Positions 1-8,671 of a stretch of 64,000 bases of DNA are shown piece after piece. The position numbers were made by a program, and so were the translations under genes. The stretch is taken from contig NZ_JASKMT010000027.1 of assembly GCF_030124175.1 (NCBI RefSeq), positions 1-64,000 on the forward strand, in the 5' to 3' direction. Position 1 is the stretch's first letter. Every line of letters starts with the position of its first letter. Below the pieces are notes generated by a model, which searched no databases, was not told the origin of the DNA, and saw only the letters and a list, made by a program, of their open reading frames with translations. This DNA is from Streptomyces sp. 549. Lineage in GTDB: Bacteria > Actinomycetota > Actinomycetes > Streptomycetales > Streptomycetaceae.

Positions 1-1
1 C

Positions 2-415
2 GACCACCCCACGCACCCCTACACGCAGGCACTGCTCTCCGCGGTACCGGTGCCCGACCCGGAACTCAGCAGGCAGCGCGAACGCATCATCCTCACCGGT
101 GACGTGCCCTCACCCGCCGACCCGCCGTCGGGCTGCCGCTTCCGCACCCGCTGCTGGAAGGCGCAGGAGCGCTGCGCCCTGGAGATCCCGCTGCTCGCCG
201 TCCCGGCGGAGTTCCGGTACTTCGAGGGGCCCGCCGCCCACGACTCGGCGTGCTTCTTCGCCGCCGACCGGCCCGAGGTGACACACCCGGGCAGGCCCGC
301 CGACGACGCCGAGGCCGAAGGCCGCCCCCGCACCCCGCCCACCACCGCCGTACCGCCGGCGGCGGAGGAGGAACGGCCGGGCGACGGGCCGGCGGGAGAC
401 GTCCCGGCGGGGTGA
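2..415 (+). CDS. Oligopeptide/dipeptide ABC transporter ATP-binding protein, C-terminal part
   Basis: This is the last 137 codons of an ATPase subunit of an oligopeptide ABC importer; the nucleotide-binding core lies left of the window. The reading frame is open from base 2. It shows the C-terminal oligopeptide-transporter extension: an HPYTQALLSAVP motif at the very start, followed by CRFRTRC and a later ERCALE with paired cysteines, as in OppD/OppF/DppD/DppF-type ATPases. The tail after the last cysteine is low-complexity and rich in Pro, Glu and Ala. The encoded protein would work on the cytoplasmic face with two permeases and a binding lipoprotein encoded upstream. Function is well supported; the peptide specificity and paralogue cannot be told from this fragment. 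Confidence 0.9.
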   Translation, partial: DHPTHPYTQALLSAVPVPDPELSRQRERIILTGDVPSPADPPSGCRFRTRCWKAQERCALEIPLLAVPAEFRYFEGPAAHDSACFFAADRPEVTHPGRPADDAEAEGRPRTPPTTAVPPAAEEERPGDGPAGDVPAG

Positions 416-536
416 CCGGTCGGGGCGACATGGCCGCCCCGACCGGTGCTACGGCACCCGCACGGCCGTACGTCTCCCATGCTCGGCCGTCCGCATATCG
501 GAGTGACGTCCGCCGTGTTACCTGCCGGTTACCGGG

Positions 537-573
537 CTCGACGGCCTCACGGCACTCGACGGCCTCGCGGCAC
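537..573. repeat. 18-bp tandem repeat abutting the S9 peptidase stop codon
   Basis: Two 18-bp units (537-554 and 555-572) begin CTCGACGGCCTC and differ at one base. A partial third unit runs into the stop codon of the minus-strand S9 peptidase gene at 574-576. It is one of several short duplications at gene 3' ends in this window. Confidence 0.8.
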
Positions 574-2772
574 TCACCTGACGTCCAGCGCCCGCTTGAG
601 GAAGTCCACCTGGAGCAGGAGCAGGTTCTCCGCCACCTGCTCCTGCGGCGTCATGTGCGTCACGCCCGACAGCGGCAGCACCTCGTGCGGACGGCCGTCC
701 GCCAGCAGCGCGGAGGACAGCCGCAGCGTGTGCGCCGCCACCACGTTGTCGTCCGCCAGGCCGTGGATCACCATCATCGGCCGGTGCGGCTTCGCGGCAC
801 CGGACAGCCCCTCGTCCGTCACCAGCGAGTTCGCCGCGTACACCGCGGGCTGCTGCGCGGGGTCGCCCAGGTAGCGCTCGGTGTAGTGGGTGTCGTACAG
901 CCGCCAGTCCGTCACCGGCGCACCGGCCACGGCGGCGTGGAACACGTCCGGGCGGCGCAGCACCGCCAACGCGGCGAGATATCCGCCGTAGCTCCAGCCG
1001 CGGATGCCCACCCGGCCGAGGTCCAGGGGGAACCGCCCGGCCAGGCCGTGCAGCGCGTCCACCTGGTCGGCGAGCGTCACCTCCGCCAGGTCGTCCACCA
1101 CGGCCTTCTCCCAGGCGGGCGAGCCGCCGGGGGTGCCTCGGCCGTCGGCGACGACCACGGCGAAGCCCTGGTCGGCGAACCACTGCGAGGTCAGGTGGGC
1201 GTTCTGCGCCGCGACCACCCGCTGGCCGTGCGGGCCGCCGTACGGGTCGAGCAGCACCGGCAGCGGGCCGTCGCCCTCGCGGTGGCCGGAGGGCAGCAGC
1301 ACCGCCGTCGGGATGCGCCGTTCGCCGGACCGCAGCAGCCGGGGCCGTGCGGTGAGCACCGGCGTCTCGGCGTGGTTGGCCAGCACGGTGACCGCGCCCT
1401 GTGCCGGGCCGTGCACCTCGACCCGGGAGCCGTGCCGGTCCAGCGCGGCGGTGCTCAGCACCGTCACCGGCCCGCCGCGCACCGCGGAGGCGTACCCGGC
1501 GCTGCCCTCGGCGGGCGCGACCCGCACACAGCCGCCGGACATGCCGGAGCCTCCCGAACCGTCGGACCCGTCGGACCCGTCGGACCCGTCGGACCCGACG
1601 GACACTGCCCGGTAGACGGCCACTTCGCCGACCGTGTCACCGGAGGCGCTGAACAGCACGTCCCGCTCGCCGACGTCGAGCACCGCCCGCACGTGCAGGC
1701 CCTCCGCGCTGACCCGGCGGTCGCCGACCAGCAGGGCGCGCGAGCCGTCGGCGTCGCTGATCCGCACCAGCTCCCCGGACGGCGTCCAGGCGGGCACGCC
1801 GGGGAAGAGGTCGTGCCACACCGGGTCCTTCTCCGAGAACACCTCCGAGGTGGAGCCGGTGGCGGTGTCCACGCTCAGGTACTGCTGGCTGCGCTGGTCG
1901 CGGGACTGCGTGAGCAGCAGCGGCGGGCCGCCCGCCGACCAGTGCACCGCCGCCAGGTACGGGTGGGCGGCACGGTCCCAGACCACCTCGGTGCGCGTGC
2001 CCCCGTCGGCCGCGAACAGGTGCAGTGTGACGTCGGCGTTGGCGGTGCCGGCCGCCGGGTACGCGACCTCGGCAGCGGGGGCCTGGGGGTTGGCCGGATC
2101 GGCGATCCACCACCGCTGCACCGGCGACTCGTCCACCCGGGCGACCAGCAGCTGCGTCCCGTCGGGCGACCACCAGAAGCCGCGCGAGCGCTGCATCTCC
2201 TCGGCGGCCACGAACTCCGCCAGCCCGTACGAGACCTGCTTGCCCTCGGGCACGGCCAGGGCCCTGTCCGCGCCGCCGTCCAGCGCGGCGATCCGCAGCG
2301 TGCGGTCCGCGACGTAGGCCACGTGCCGGCCGTCCGGAGCCGGGCGCGGGTCCACGGCCGGCGCCGGGACGGGCAGCTCCCGGGCCGTCCCGGCCCGCAG
2401 CTCGGCGGCGAACAACCGTCCGGAGAGCGTGAAGACGGCCAGCTCGCACGCCGCGTCGGTGGCATAGCCGACGATGCCCGCACCGCCCTCGCGGCTGCGT
2501 TCGCGCCGCGCCCGCTCCTCTGCGGACAGCTGCTCCTCGCCGCCGCCCAGCAGGACGGCCGGGTCGCCGGCGGCATATTCACGGCGGCTTGAGCCGGCGT
2601 CCGCAGCGAGGTCGTGCACCCACAGGGACTGCGCGCGGTCGGTGCCGCCGCCGGAACGCAGGAACACCACCCGGCTCCCGTCCGGGGCCACGGTGAACGC
2701 CTTCGGCGCGCCGAGAGAGAAGCGCTGGGTGCGGGCGTACTGACGGGGGAAACTCACGGCTTCGGAGGACAT
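574..2772 (-). CDS. S9 family peptidase (dipeptidyl-peptidase IV / prolyl oligopeptidase type)
   Basis: A 732-residue serine peptidase with no signal peptide, so probably cytoplasmic. The N-terminal ~480 residues form the beta-propeller expected of the DPP-IV family. The C-terminal alpha/beta-hydrolase domain has the nucleophile in GWSYGGY (Ser594), the DPYGGPHG oxyanion segment (about 509-516), a likely acid Asp in GLADDN (about 674) and His706 in GVTHMT. It should release N-terminal dipeptides or cleave after proline in small peptides, which fits the oligopeptide importer next door. The ATG at 2772 was chosen because a -10-like hexamer lies 6 nt upstream, although the frame is open further. 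A Gly-Ser-Asp repeat near residues 393-406 is encoded by four perfect 9-bp units (1561-1596) inserted in a propeller loop. Confidence 0.9.
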   Translation of the reverse strand: MSSEAVSFPRQYARTQRFSLGAPKAFTVAPDGSRVVFLRSGGGTDRAQSLWVHDLAADAGSSRREYAAGDPAVLLGGGEEQLSAEERARRERSREGGAGIVGYATDAACELAVFTLSGRLFAAELRAGTARELPVPAPAVDPRPAPDGRHVAYVADRTLRIAALDGGADRALAVPEGKQVSYGLAEFVAAEEMQRSRGFWWSPDGTQLLVARVDESPVQRWWIADPANPQAPAAEVAYPAAGTANADVTLHLFAADGGTRTEVVWDRAAHPYLAAVHWSAGGPPLLLTQSRDQRSQQYLSVDTATGSTSEVFSEKDPVWHDLFPGVPAWTPSGELVRISDADGSRALLVGDRRVSAEGLHVRAVLDVGERDVLFSASGDTVGEVAVYRAVSVGSDGSDGSDGSDGSGGSGMSGGCVRVAPAEGSAGYASAVRGGPVTVLSTAALDRHGSRVEVHGPAQGAVTVLANHAETPVLTARPRLLRSGERRIPTAVLLPSGHREGDGPLPVLLDPYGGPHGQRVVAAQNAHLTSQWFADQGFAVVVADGRGTPGGSPAWEKAVVDDLAEVTLADQVDALHGLAGRFPLDLGRVGIRGWSYGGYLAALAVLRRPDVFHAAVAGAPVTDWRLYDTHYTERYLGDPAQQPAVYAANSLVTDEGLSGAAKPHRPMMVIHGLADDNVVAAHTLRLSSALLADGRPHEVLPLSGVTHMTPQEQVAENLLLLQVDFLKRALDVR

Positions 2773-2778
2773 GGACCG

Positions 2779-2784
2779 AGCGTA
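2779..2784 (-). promoter_or_regulatory. -10-like element, probable leaderless start of the S9 peptidase gene
   Basis: On the minus strand TACGCT ends 6 nt before the ATG, so transcription would begin at or next to the start codon. No ribosome-binding site is visible. Confidence 0.5.
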
Positions 2785-3065
2785 CGGGCGTGCCACCTGC
2801 CGCGGGGCCGCACCCGCACGCGGGTACGGCCCGGAGGTGCGCCGGGCGCCGCCGGTGCGGTCCCGCGCACTGGGTAGGTGCTCCCGGCGTGCTCGCGGGG
2901 CGCTCGCGGCGGACTCGCCGCCCGAAGTGAGCACCGTCACCGTCACGGGTGAGTGAACCGCTCCCACGTGCGGTGCCTTCGTGCGCCTGACCGATGCCTG
3001 GCGACTATGCGCCCCGTCTGCTCCCGTGCACCGAGCCGTGCCGACTCACCGATAGTTATGATCAG

Positions 3066-3093
3066 TTGCGCACGGTGGATGCGTGGGTATGTA
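3066..3093 (+). promoter_or_regulatory. Possible housekeeping promoter upstream of the small membrane gene
   Basis: TTGCGC (3066-3071) and TATGTA (3088-3093) are separated by 16 bp, in the only AT-richer patch of the ~390-bp divergent gap 2773-3163. The rest of that gap shows no gene. It would give a leader of about 65 nt for the gene at 3164. Assigned by eye only. Confidence 0.35.
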
Positions 3094-3163
3094 GCCCGTG
3101 GCGTTCCCCGTTCCCGCACGTCCTCGTCCGCTCTTCGACGCACGTCCTTGGAGGTGAGCCGCC

Positions 3164-3358
3164 GTGGCACTCTCGATTTCGGCGGTGGTGCTGCTGGCGA
3201 TCATCGTCTTCTTGCTCATCAAGAAGTCAGGCCTCAAGGCCATGCACGCGGTGATCTGCGTCCTGTTCGGATTCTTCCTCGCCGGCTCGTCGATGGCACC
3301 CACCATCAGCGATCTGACCTCGAGCGTCGCCAACATGGTGGGTGGCCTCAAGTTCTGA
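3164..3358 (+). CDS. Small conserved membrane protein upstream of mshB
   Basis: A 64-residue protein starting at GTG, with TTGGAGG (3148-3154) at good spacing. It has two hydrophobic stretches (residues 4-19, then about 25-42) joined by a KKSGLK loop, suggesting a two-segment membrane protein; the hydrophilic tail ends GGLKF. I recognise it only as a conserved streptomycete membrane protein found beside mshB. No catalytic motif is visible and the function is unknown. It ends 24 nt before mshB, but mshB appears to have its own start signal. Confidence 0.75.
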   Translation: MALSISAVVLLAIIVFLLIKKSGLKAMHAVICVLFGFFLAGSSMAPTISDLTSSVANMVGGLKF

Positions 3359-3369
3359 CCCGAGCGGCG

Positions 3370-3375
3370 TAGGCT
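3370..3375 (+). promoter_or_regulatory. -10-like element, probable leaderless start of mshB
   Basis: TAGGCT ends 7 nt before the mshB ATG; the stretch between is cytosine-rich and has no ribosome-binding site. Confidence 0.5.
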
Positions 3376-3382
3376 CGCCCCC

Positions 3383-4246
3383 ATGACCGCGCGCCGCCTG
3401 CTGTTCGTCCACGCTCACCCCGACGACGAGTCGATCAACAACGGCGTCACCATGGCCAGGTACGTCGCCGAGGGCGCGCAGGTCACCCTGGTGACCTGCA
3501 CCCGCGGCGAGGAGGGTGAGGTCATCCCGCCGGAGCTGGCCGGGCTGGCCGCGGACCGGGACGACACCCTCGGTCCGTACCGGGTGGGCGAACTGGCCGA
3601 GGCGATGCGTCAACTCGGCGTGTCCGACCACCGGTTCCTGGGCGGCGCGGGCCGCTACCGGGACTCCGGCATGATCGGCACGCCGCCCAACCAGCGGCCC
3701 GACTGCTTCTGGCGCACACCCGTGGACGACGCCGCCGACCTGCTGGCAGCCGTCATACGGGAGACCCGGCCGCAGGTGCTGGTCACCTACGACCCGGACG
3801 GCGGCTACGGCCACCCCGACCACATCCAGGCGCACCGGGTCGCCACGCGTGCCGTCGAACTGGCCGCGCTCGACGGCCACCGGCCCGAACTGGGCGCCCC
3901 GCACCGGGTGCGGCGGGTCTACTGGAACTGCGTCGCCCGCTCGCAGATCGGGCCGGACGCCTTCGACGGCAACCCGTTCGCGGCGGCGGCCGGTCCTGAC
4001 GACGTGCCAGGTGTGGTGGACGACACGCTCGTCGCCGTGCGGATCACCGGCGACGGCGGCCTCTCGGCGGCCAAGTCCGCCGCGATGCGGGCACATGCCA
4101 CGCAGATCACCGTGAACGGCGGCTTCTTCGCCCTTTCCAACCATCTCGGGCAGCCCCTGCTCGACACCGAGTGCTACCGGCTCGCGGACGGTTCAGTCCC
4201 CGCCGGGGCACCGGCCGGTGACCTCTTCGCGGGAGTGGACCTGTGA
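3383..4246 (+). CDS. mshB: GlcNAc-Ins deacetylase of mycothiol biosynthesis
   Basis: A 287-residue zinc amidohydrolase (LmbE/PIG-L fold). It removes the acetyl group from 1D-myo-inositol 2-acetamido-2-deoxy-alpha-D-glucopyranoside, the second step in making mycothiol, the main low-molecular-weight thiol of actinobacteria. The signature HAHPDDE lies at residues 10-16 and supplies zinc ligands His12 and Asp15. The third ligand, His147, is in GYGHPDH, matching the numbering known for the M. tuberculosis enzyme. Length is normal. The ATG appears leaderless. The last bases overlap the next gene by 4 nt (GTGA), so the two are translationally coupled. Confidence 0.95.
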   Translation: MTARRLLFVHAHPDDESINNGVTMARYVAEGAQVTLVTCTRGEEGEVIPPELAGLAADRDDTLGPYRVGELAEAMRQLGVSDHRFLGGAGRYRDSGMIGTPPNQRPDCFWRTPVDDAADLLAAVIRETRPQVLVTYDPDGGYGHPDHIQAHRVATRAVELAALDGHRPELGAPHRVRRVYWNCVARSQIGPDAFDGNPFAAAAGPDDVPGVVDDTLVAVRITGDGGLSAAKSAAMRAHATQITVNGGFFALSNHLGQPLLDTECYRLADGSVPAGAPAGDLFAGVDL

Positions 4247-4626
4247 GCCTCGCACGCCTGGCCGCGCACGCCGGCCTCGTCGTACTCGGAGCCGTCGTCG
4301 GCACGGCCGCGCTGCTGGTGCAGGGCGGCTGGCCCCCCGGAGGACTGCTGCTCGCCCTCGCGGCGTCCGTGGGGGTGTTCGCGGGCGGGGCGTTGCTCAC
4401 CCGAGCCCGCAGCGGCGCGGTCGCCGCCGCTGCCGGGTGGGTGCTCGCGGTGCTCTACCTGGTGCTCTTCCCGCGCCCCGAGGGGGACTTCCTGATCGCG
4501 GCCGGGCTGGGCTCGGATATCTTCCTGCTCGTCGGGGTGCTGACCGCTGTGGTCTGCGCCACCCTGGCGCCCCCCGGGCAGCCGCGTTTGGGCCGTCCCC
4601 GGGAACCCGCCGGACGTCCCGAGTAA
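4243..4626 (+). CDS. DUF6113-type membrane protein
   Basis: A 127-residue integral membrane protein with four hydrophobic segments (about residues 8-28, 33-50, 58-76 and 82-108) and a short Pro/Arg-rich cytoplasmic tail. The GTG start overlaps the mshB stop codon, so it is read from the same message. I recognise it as the actinobacterial DUF6113 family that accompanies mshB. No active-site residues are seen. A link to mycothiol chemistry is suggested only by position. Confidence 0.75.
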   Translation: MSLARLAAHAGLVVLGAVVGTAALLVQGGWPPGGLLLALAASVGVFAGGALLTRARSGAVAAAAGWVLAVLYLVLFPRPEGDFLIAAGLGSDIFLLVGVLTAVVCATLAPPGQPRLGRPREPAGRPE

Positions 4627-4705
4627 GGTGGTGCGGGCCGGCGAGCCGTACTCGCAGCACCATCGGAACGGATGAGTGCGGCGCATCCAACCGGGAGATC
4701 CTGCT

Positions 4706-6460
4706 TTGAGCCGTGAAACTGACAGTTCGTACCCACCTGGGAACGAGCCGGACGAGCCGAAGACCGAGACGACGCTGACCACCCGGATCCGCATCAACAT
4801 CCCGGGTTCCCGGCCCATTCCCCCGGTCGTCATGCGCACCCCCGTGAACGAGTCCGACACCGGCAAGCAGCCGGTGCGACAGGACTCCGACGAGGGCGCG
4901 TCCGGTGGAGGCGCCGACGGGCAGCCGTCCCGCTCCGAGGAGTCGCCGGAGCCCAGCTCGTGGTTCGCGCCCCGCAAGGCGCCCTCCGAGCAGACGCCGC
5001 CGCGCGGCACCGCCACCGGCGGCGCCCAGGCAGTGTCGCGCCGGGACGGCACGCCGCCGGGCGGCACACCCGCCTTCGGCGCGCAAGGTCCGCCGCCCGG
5101 CCACCAGGGTCCGCCGCCCGGCCACCAAGGCCCGTCGCCTAGCCACCAGGGTCCGCCGCTCGGTCAGCGGTCGCCGCTGGCCGGTCCGCCGGCGGGTTCC
5201 GGCATGCCGCCCGGCTACCCCATGGCCGGCGGGCAGCCCGGCGCCGACCAGGGCGATCTTCCGCTGCTCCCCCCGGAGTTCCAGCTCGGGCCGGACGGCC
5301 ACCGGCCGCCGCCCGGCCTCACACCGCCGCCCGGCGCGGACCGCGGCCTGTCCGACAGCGATCTCGGCGAGACCGTCGCCGGCGGTATCCCCGTGGTGCC
5401 GCCGTCCGGCCACCACGACCAGTTTCCGCTGGACGGCCCCGGTGACGCACCGTCCGAACCGGTCCGCCCCGAGGTCCCCGCCCCCGTCCCGGCGGCGCGT
5501 CCGCCCGCCAAGGGCCGCTCCAAGCTGGTGCTGCTGGGCGCCGCGGTGCTCGGTGTGCTCGGCATCGCCTACGGCGTCGGCCTGCTGCTCGACCACGCGG
5601 ACGTGCCGAAGGGCACCACCGTGCTGGGCGTCGACATCGGCGGCACCACCAAGCAGGAAGCCGTCAGCACGCTCGACGCGCAACTCGGCGAACGCACCAC
5701 GGCGCCGCTGGTGATCAGCGTGGGCGGCAGCCAGCAGCAGCTGAAGCCCAGCGTCGCCGGCCTGTCGCTGGACACCGAGACGACCGTGCGCGACGCCTCC
5801 GGACGCGACTACAACCCGCTGTCGGTGATCGGCTCGCTGTTCGGCGGCAGCCGTGCGGCCGAGCCGGCGTTCACCGTCGACGAGGAGAAGCTCAAGGCCG
5901 CGCTCGCCGGACTCGGTGGCGAGGAGGGCGGCGCAGCCAAGGACGGCATGGTGACGTTCAAGGACGGCAAGGCCGTCGCCGTCCCCGGCACCGCACGGGC
6001 CGCGGTCGACCCGGAGAAGTCGGCCAGCGCGGTGGAGAGCGCCTACCGGCAGCGGGCGGCGACCGGTCAGAACGACCCCGTCACCCTGCCGGTCGGCAAG
6101 CAGGAGCCCAAGGTCACCGAGCAGGAGCTGCAGCGCGCCGTCAAGGAGTTCGGCGAGCCGGCCATGTCGGGACTCGTCACCGTCAGGGCCGGCACCGCCG
6201 AGATCAGCTTCAGCCCGGAGCGCTCGCTGCCGCAGTTCCTGTCGATGCGGGCCACGAAGGACGGCAAGCTGGTCGACCACTACGACCTCGCCGCGCTCAA
6301 GGAGCTGTACGGCAGCACCTTCGAGGGCATCGAGATCACCCGCGGCAACGGCAGCAAGACGGCCGTCACCCCGCAGGACGTCGCCGGGGCCCTGCGTCCC
6401 GCGCTGACCGAGACCGACCCCGCCAAGCGGGTCGGCGTCATCCCGCTCGACCCGCAGTGA
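4706..6460 (+). CDS. Membrane-anchored protein with putative peptidoglycan-binding (PG_binding_4-like) region
   Basis: A 584-residue protein. The TTG at 4706 is preferred because GGGAGA (4693-4698) sits just upstream; an ATG at 4676 lacks such a site. The first ~270 residues are disordered and rich in Pro, Gly and Gln, with imperfect GPPPGHQ repeats near residues 129-150. One transmembrane helix follows (about 274-294), then an extracytoplasmic region with a VLGVDIGG motif and repeats typical of the putative peptidoglycan-binding domain usually found before VanW domains. Here the protein ends without a VanW domain. Probably a cell-envelope protein facing the wall; the function is inferred from domain resemblance only. 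Confidence 0.7.
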   Translation: MSRETDSSYPPGNEPDEPKTETTLTTRIRINIPGSRPIPPVVMRTPVNESDTGKQPVRQDSDEGASGGGADGQPSRSEESPEPSSWFAPRKAPSEQTPPRGTATGGAQAVSRRDGTPPGGTPAFGAQGPPPGHQGPPPGHQGPSPSHQGPPLGQRSPLAGPPAGSGMPPGYPMAGGQPGADQGDLPLLPPEFQLGPDGHRPPPGLTPPPGADRGLSDSDLGETVAGGIPVVPPSGHHDQFPLDGPGDAPSEPVRPEVPAPVPAARPPAKGRSKLVLLGAAVLGVLGIAYGVGLLLDHADVPKGTTVLGVDIGGTTKQEAVSTLDAQLGERTTAPLVISVGGSQQQLKPSVAGLSLDTETTVRDASGRDYNPLSVIGSLFGGSRAAEPAFTVDEEKLKAALAGLGGEEGGAAKDGMVTFKDGKAVAVPGTARAAVDPEKSASAVESAYRQRAATGQNDPVTLPVGKQEPKVTEQELQRAVKEFGEPAMSGLVTVRAGTAEISFSPERSLPQFLSMRATKDGKLVDHYDLAALKELYGSTFEGIEITRGNGSKTAVTPQDVAGALRPALTETDPAKRVGVIPLDPQ

Positions 6461-6499
6461 CGGCCGGGCGCGTGCCGACGGCCTGAAGCCGGTCGCAAG

Positions 6500-6548
6500 A
6501 CGACGCGGAGCCCGCTACCGGAAGAACCGGTGGCGGGCCCGCGTCGTT
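6500..6548 (+). terminator. Hairpin terminator after the PG-binding protein gene
   Basis: An inverted repeat with arms ACGACGCGG...ACCGG and CCGG...CGCGTCGT, a 5-nt AAGAA loop, one bulged A and one G-T pair. It lies 40 nt beyond the stop codon. Confidence 0.7.
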
Positions 6549-6628
6549 AAGGCCGGGATCGCGTCGTCCAGCTCGGTGCCGCACCGCGCCGGGAGGGCCC
6601 GCGCCGCGTAGGGAGGGCCCGTGCCTGG

Positions 6629-7465
6629 TCAGTTGAGGCGGGCTCTGGCGGCCAGCGCCTCCCGTCGGGCCGCCTCGGCCGCCTCGGGGTCGAGGCGGTC
6701 GACGCTCACGGCGAAGCGTTCCAACTCGCGGGCGCCGTCCGCGAAGTCGCCGCGGTCCACGATCAGCCGGGCCCGCTCGTAGCGCAGCCGGGCCGGGCGG
6801 TGGGGCAGCAGGAGCAGCAGCTCAACCGCCCACAACTGCACCTGCGTGCACTCCGGCCGGGCCGCCGCCCAGGTGCGGATGTTGTTGAGAACACGCTGCA
6901 CGATCTCCAGCGGCTCCGCCGGGCGCAGCATCTCCGGCGAGAGCCGGCCGCCGCCGGTCGCCCCGGCGACCAGCGTCTCGGCGTCCTCCCGGCCGAGGAC
7001 GCGGCCGCCGGCGAACGGGTCGACCAGGACGTGCTCCCCGGCCGGGTCGCCGAAACCGACCACGAAGTGCCCGGGCAGCGCCACGCCGTACACCGGGGCC
7101 CCGGCCCGCCGGGCCACCTCCAGCCAGACGACGGACAGCAGGATCGGCAGGCCGCGCCGCCGGTGCAGCACCTCGCCGAGCAGGGAGGACTCCAGCCGCT
7201 GGTAGTCGCTGTGACTGCCCTGGAACCCCTCCTGCTCGCCGAGCAGCCGGGCCAGCGCCGACGCCCAGGCTGCGGGCGTGCGGCCTCGGTCGAACGGCAG
7301 TCGGCCCGCCAGCCGGTCCAGTTCGATCTGCCCCTCCACGACGGTCCGCTCACCCCGGCCGGGTGACGCCACCTCGCCGACGAGCAGGCAGAGCAGCGCC
7401 ACGTCCGGCGGGGAGGTGCGGGCCGCCTCGGCGAACCGCTGCTGTGCGGTGCTGTCGTCGTCCAT
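6629..7465 (-). CDS. SirB1/transglutaminase-like family protein
   Basis: A 278-residue cytoplasmic protein of the SirB1 N-terminal/transglutaminase-like family. Recognisable segments are LGEVLHRRRGLPILLSVVWL (about residues 95-114) and GVALPGHFVVGF with LVDPFAGG further on. The family is related in fold to transglutaminases, but the cysteine is absent from the LPILLSV segment, so protease-like chemistry is not expected. The C-terminal third is helical with Arg/Glu-rich repeats, like the TPR-like tail of SirB1 proteins. The ATG at 7465 has GAGG upstream. It lies 81 nt after the GNAT gene on the same strand and may be co-transcribed. Biochemical role unknown. Confidence 0.8.
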   Translation of the reverse strand: MDDDSTAQQRFAEAARTSPPDVALLCLLVGEVASPGRGERTVVEGQIELDRLAGRLPFDRGRTPAAWASALARLLGEQEGFQGSHSDYQRLESSLLGEVLHRRRGLPILLSVVWLEVARRAGAPVYGVALPGHFVVGFGDPAGEHVLVDPFAGGRVLGREDAETLVAGATGGGRLSPEMLRPAEPLEIVQRVLNNIRTWAAARPECTQVQLWAVELLLLLPHRPARLRYERARLIVDRGDFADGARELERFAVSVDRLDPEAAEAARREALAARARLN

Positions 7466-7503
7466 GCCTGCCTCAGAACGTCTTGTGCGGGTGATCGGGC
7501 TCC

Positions 7504-7530
7504 GGGCCGCCGGTGGGCCGCCGGTGGGCC
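7504..7530. repeat. 11-bp tandem repeat between the GNAT and SirB1 genes
   Basis: GGGCCGCCGGT occurs at 7504-7514 and 7515-7525, followed by a partial third copy. It lies just past the stop codon of the minus-strand GNAT gene. Confidence 0.7.
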
Positions 7531-7546
7531 TCCGGGCCCGGCAGGT

Positions 7547-8545
7547 TCAGCCGCGGGGGGCTCGCCAGTGCTGGTAGGAGTGGTGTGCGGCGAAGCCCAG
7601 GCGGTTGTAGAGGGCGTGCGCTCCCTCATTGTCCGCCTCCGCCTGGAGCCAGGCAGCGGAGGCACCCTCGGCGAGAGCCTGCCGGGCCAGTGCGGCCATG
7701 ACCGCGGTGGCCAGGCCCTCGCGGCGGCGTGCCGGGTCGACCTCCACCGCGGCGAAACCCGCCCAGCGGCCGTCCACCACGCACCTGCCGGTGGCGGCCG
7801 GTGCGGTGTCCGGCCCGTCGCCGGGCACGGTGGCGAACCAGACCGACGGGCCGCCGCGCAGCACCCGCCACACGTGCGGCGACGGCTCCGCGATGCCCCG
7901 GTACCGCAGCAGCCAGGGCGGCCCCACGTCCCGGCCGCACTCCACCGGCGCGGTGTCCGCCGCCCGGTCGGCCAGCGGGGCCAGGCCGCCGACCAGCACG
8001 TCCGCGCTGACCTCCCGCACCCAGCCGCGGGCGGCGAGCGCCGCCGCCAGCTCCTCGTCGGAGTCGGCCGCGCCCGCGCTGAGCTGCGCGTACGCCGGAA
8101 GGCCACGGGCCGCGTACCAGGCCGTCACCCGTTCGAGGGCCGCGTCAAGCGGCATGCCGGGGTCACCCAGAGGGAGGAGCGAGTTGGCGCGGCGGGTGAA
8201 ACCGCCGGAGGCGCGCAGCACCCACTCGCCGAGCGGCTCGCGCTCGGCGGCCGGCCAGCCCCGGTCGGCGACCCGGGTCAGCTCCGCGACCCCGGCGGCC
8301 GGCAGGCCGCGGCGCCGGGCGGGCGCCGCGGGCACCACCTTGGCCGCCACCAGCGCGGACTGCTCCAGCGCCACCACCTCGCCGTCGCGCCGGGTGACGC
8401 GCAGCACACCACCGGTCCACGATGTGAGAACGCCGAGGGTGTCGGTGAACCGGCCCGATCCGTCGGCCGCCCCGGTCAAACTACGCACCGACACACGTTT
8501 CCCCACGTCGTCGGGGGTCACCCGCACCTCAAGACGTCCGCTCAT
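7547..8545 (-). CDS. GNAT acetyltransferase, probable CG3035/Rv0428c-type N-acetylglutamate synthase
   Basis: A 332-residue two-part protein. Residues 1-70 look like the small beta-barrel found in front of this actinobacterial GNAT group; the C-terminal GNAT fold carries the acetyl-CoA loop RRREGLATAV and the late-motif ALYNRLGF. The architecture matches the family in which Corynebacterium glutamicum Cg3035 was shown to make N-acetylglutamate for arginine synthesis, so that role is plausible, but a generic acetyltransferase cannot be excluded. The ATG at 8545 was chosen; a GTG four codons upstream (8557) is possible. Nothing in the neighbourhood is an arginine gene. Confidence 0.75.
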   Translation of the reverse strand: MSGRLEVRVTPDDVGKRVSVRSLTGAADGSGRFTDTLGVLTSWTGGVLRVTRRDGEVVALEQSALVAAKVVPAAPARRRGLPAAGVAELTRVADRGWPAAEREPLGEWVLRASGGFTRRANSLLPLGDPGMPLDAALERVTAWYAARGLPAYAQLSAGAADSDEELAAALAARGWVREVSADVLVGGLAPLADRAADTAPVECGRDVGPPWLLRYRGIAEPSPHVWRVLRGGPSVWFATVPGDGPDTAPAATGRCVVDGRWAGFAAVEVDPARRREGLATAVMAALARQALAEGASAAWLQAEADNEGAHALYNRLGFAAHHSYQHWRAPRG

Positions 8546-8671
8546 GATGAATTCCACTGCTCTGTCCGACCCTCTTGTTCGTCTCGTGCCCGGGAACGGC
8601 GATACTAGGTGCGGGCATCGACGACGCCGCGCTCCCGCGCGATATGAGCCCTACCGAGGAGGAACGACAGC

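Noticed and set aside
4397..6280. Long open frame of 627 codons antisense to the PG-binding protein gene
   Set aside because: Typical mirror frame in very GC-rich DNA: it has no ribosome site, a biased Arg/Gly/Ala composition and no recognisable domain. Similar mirror frames opposite dapC, moeZ, adnA, adnB and the dipeptidase were rejected likewise.
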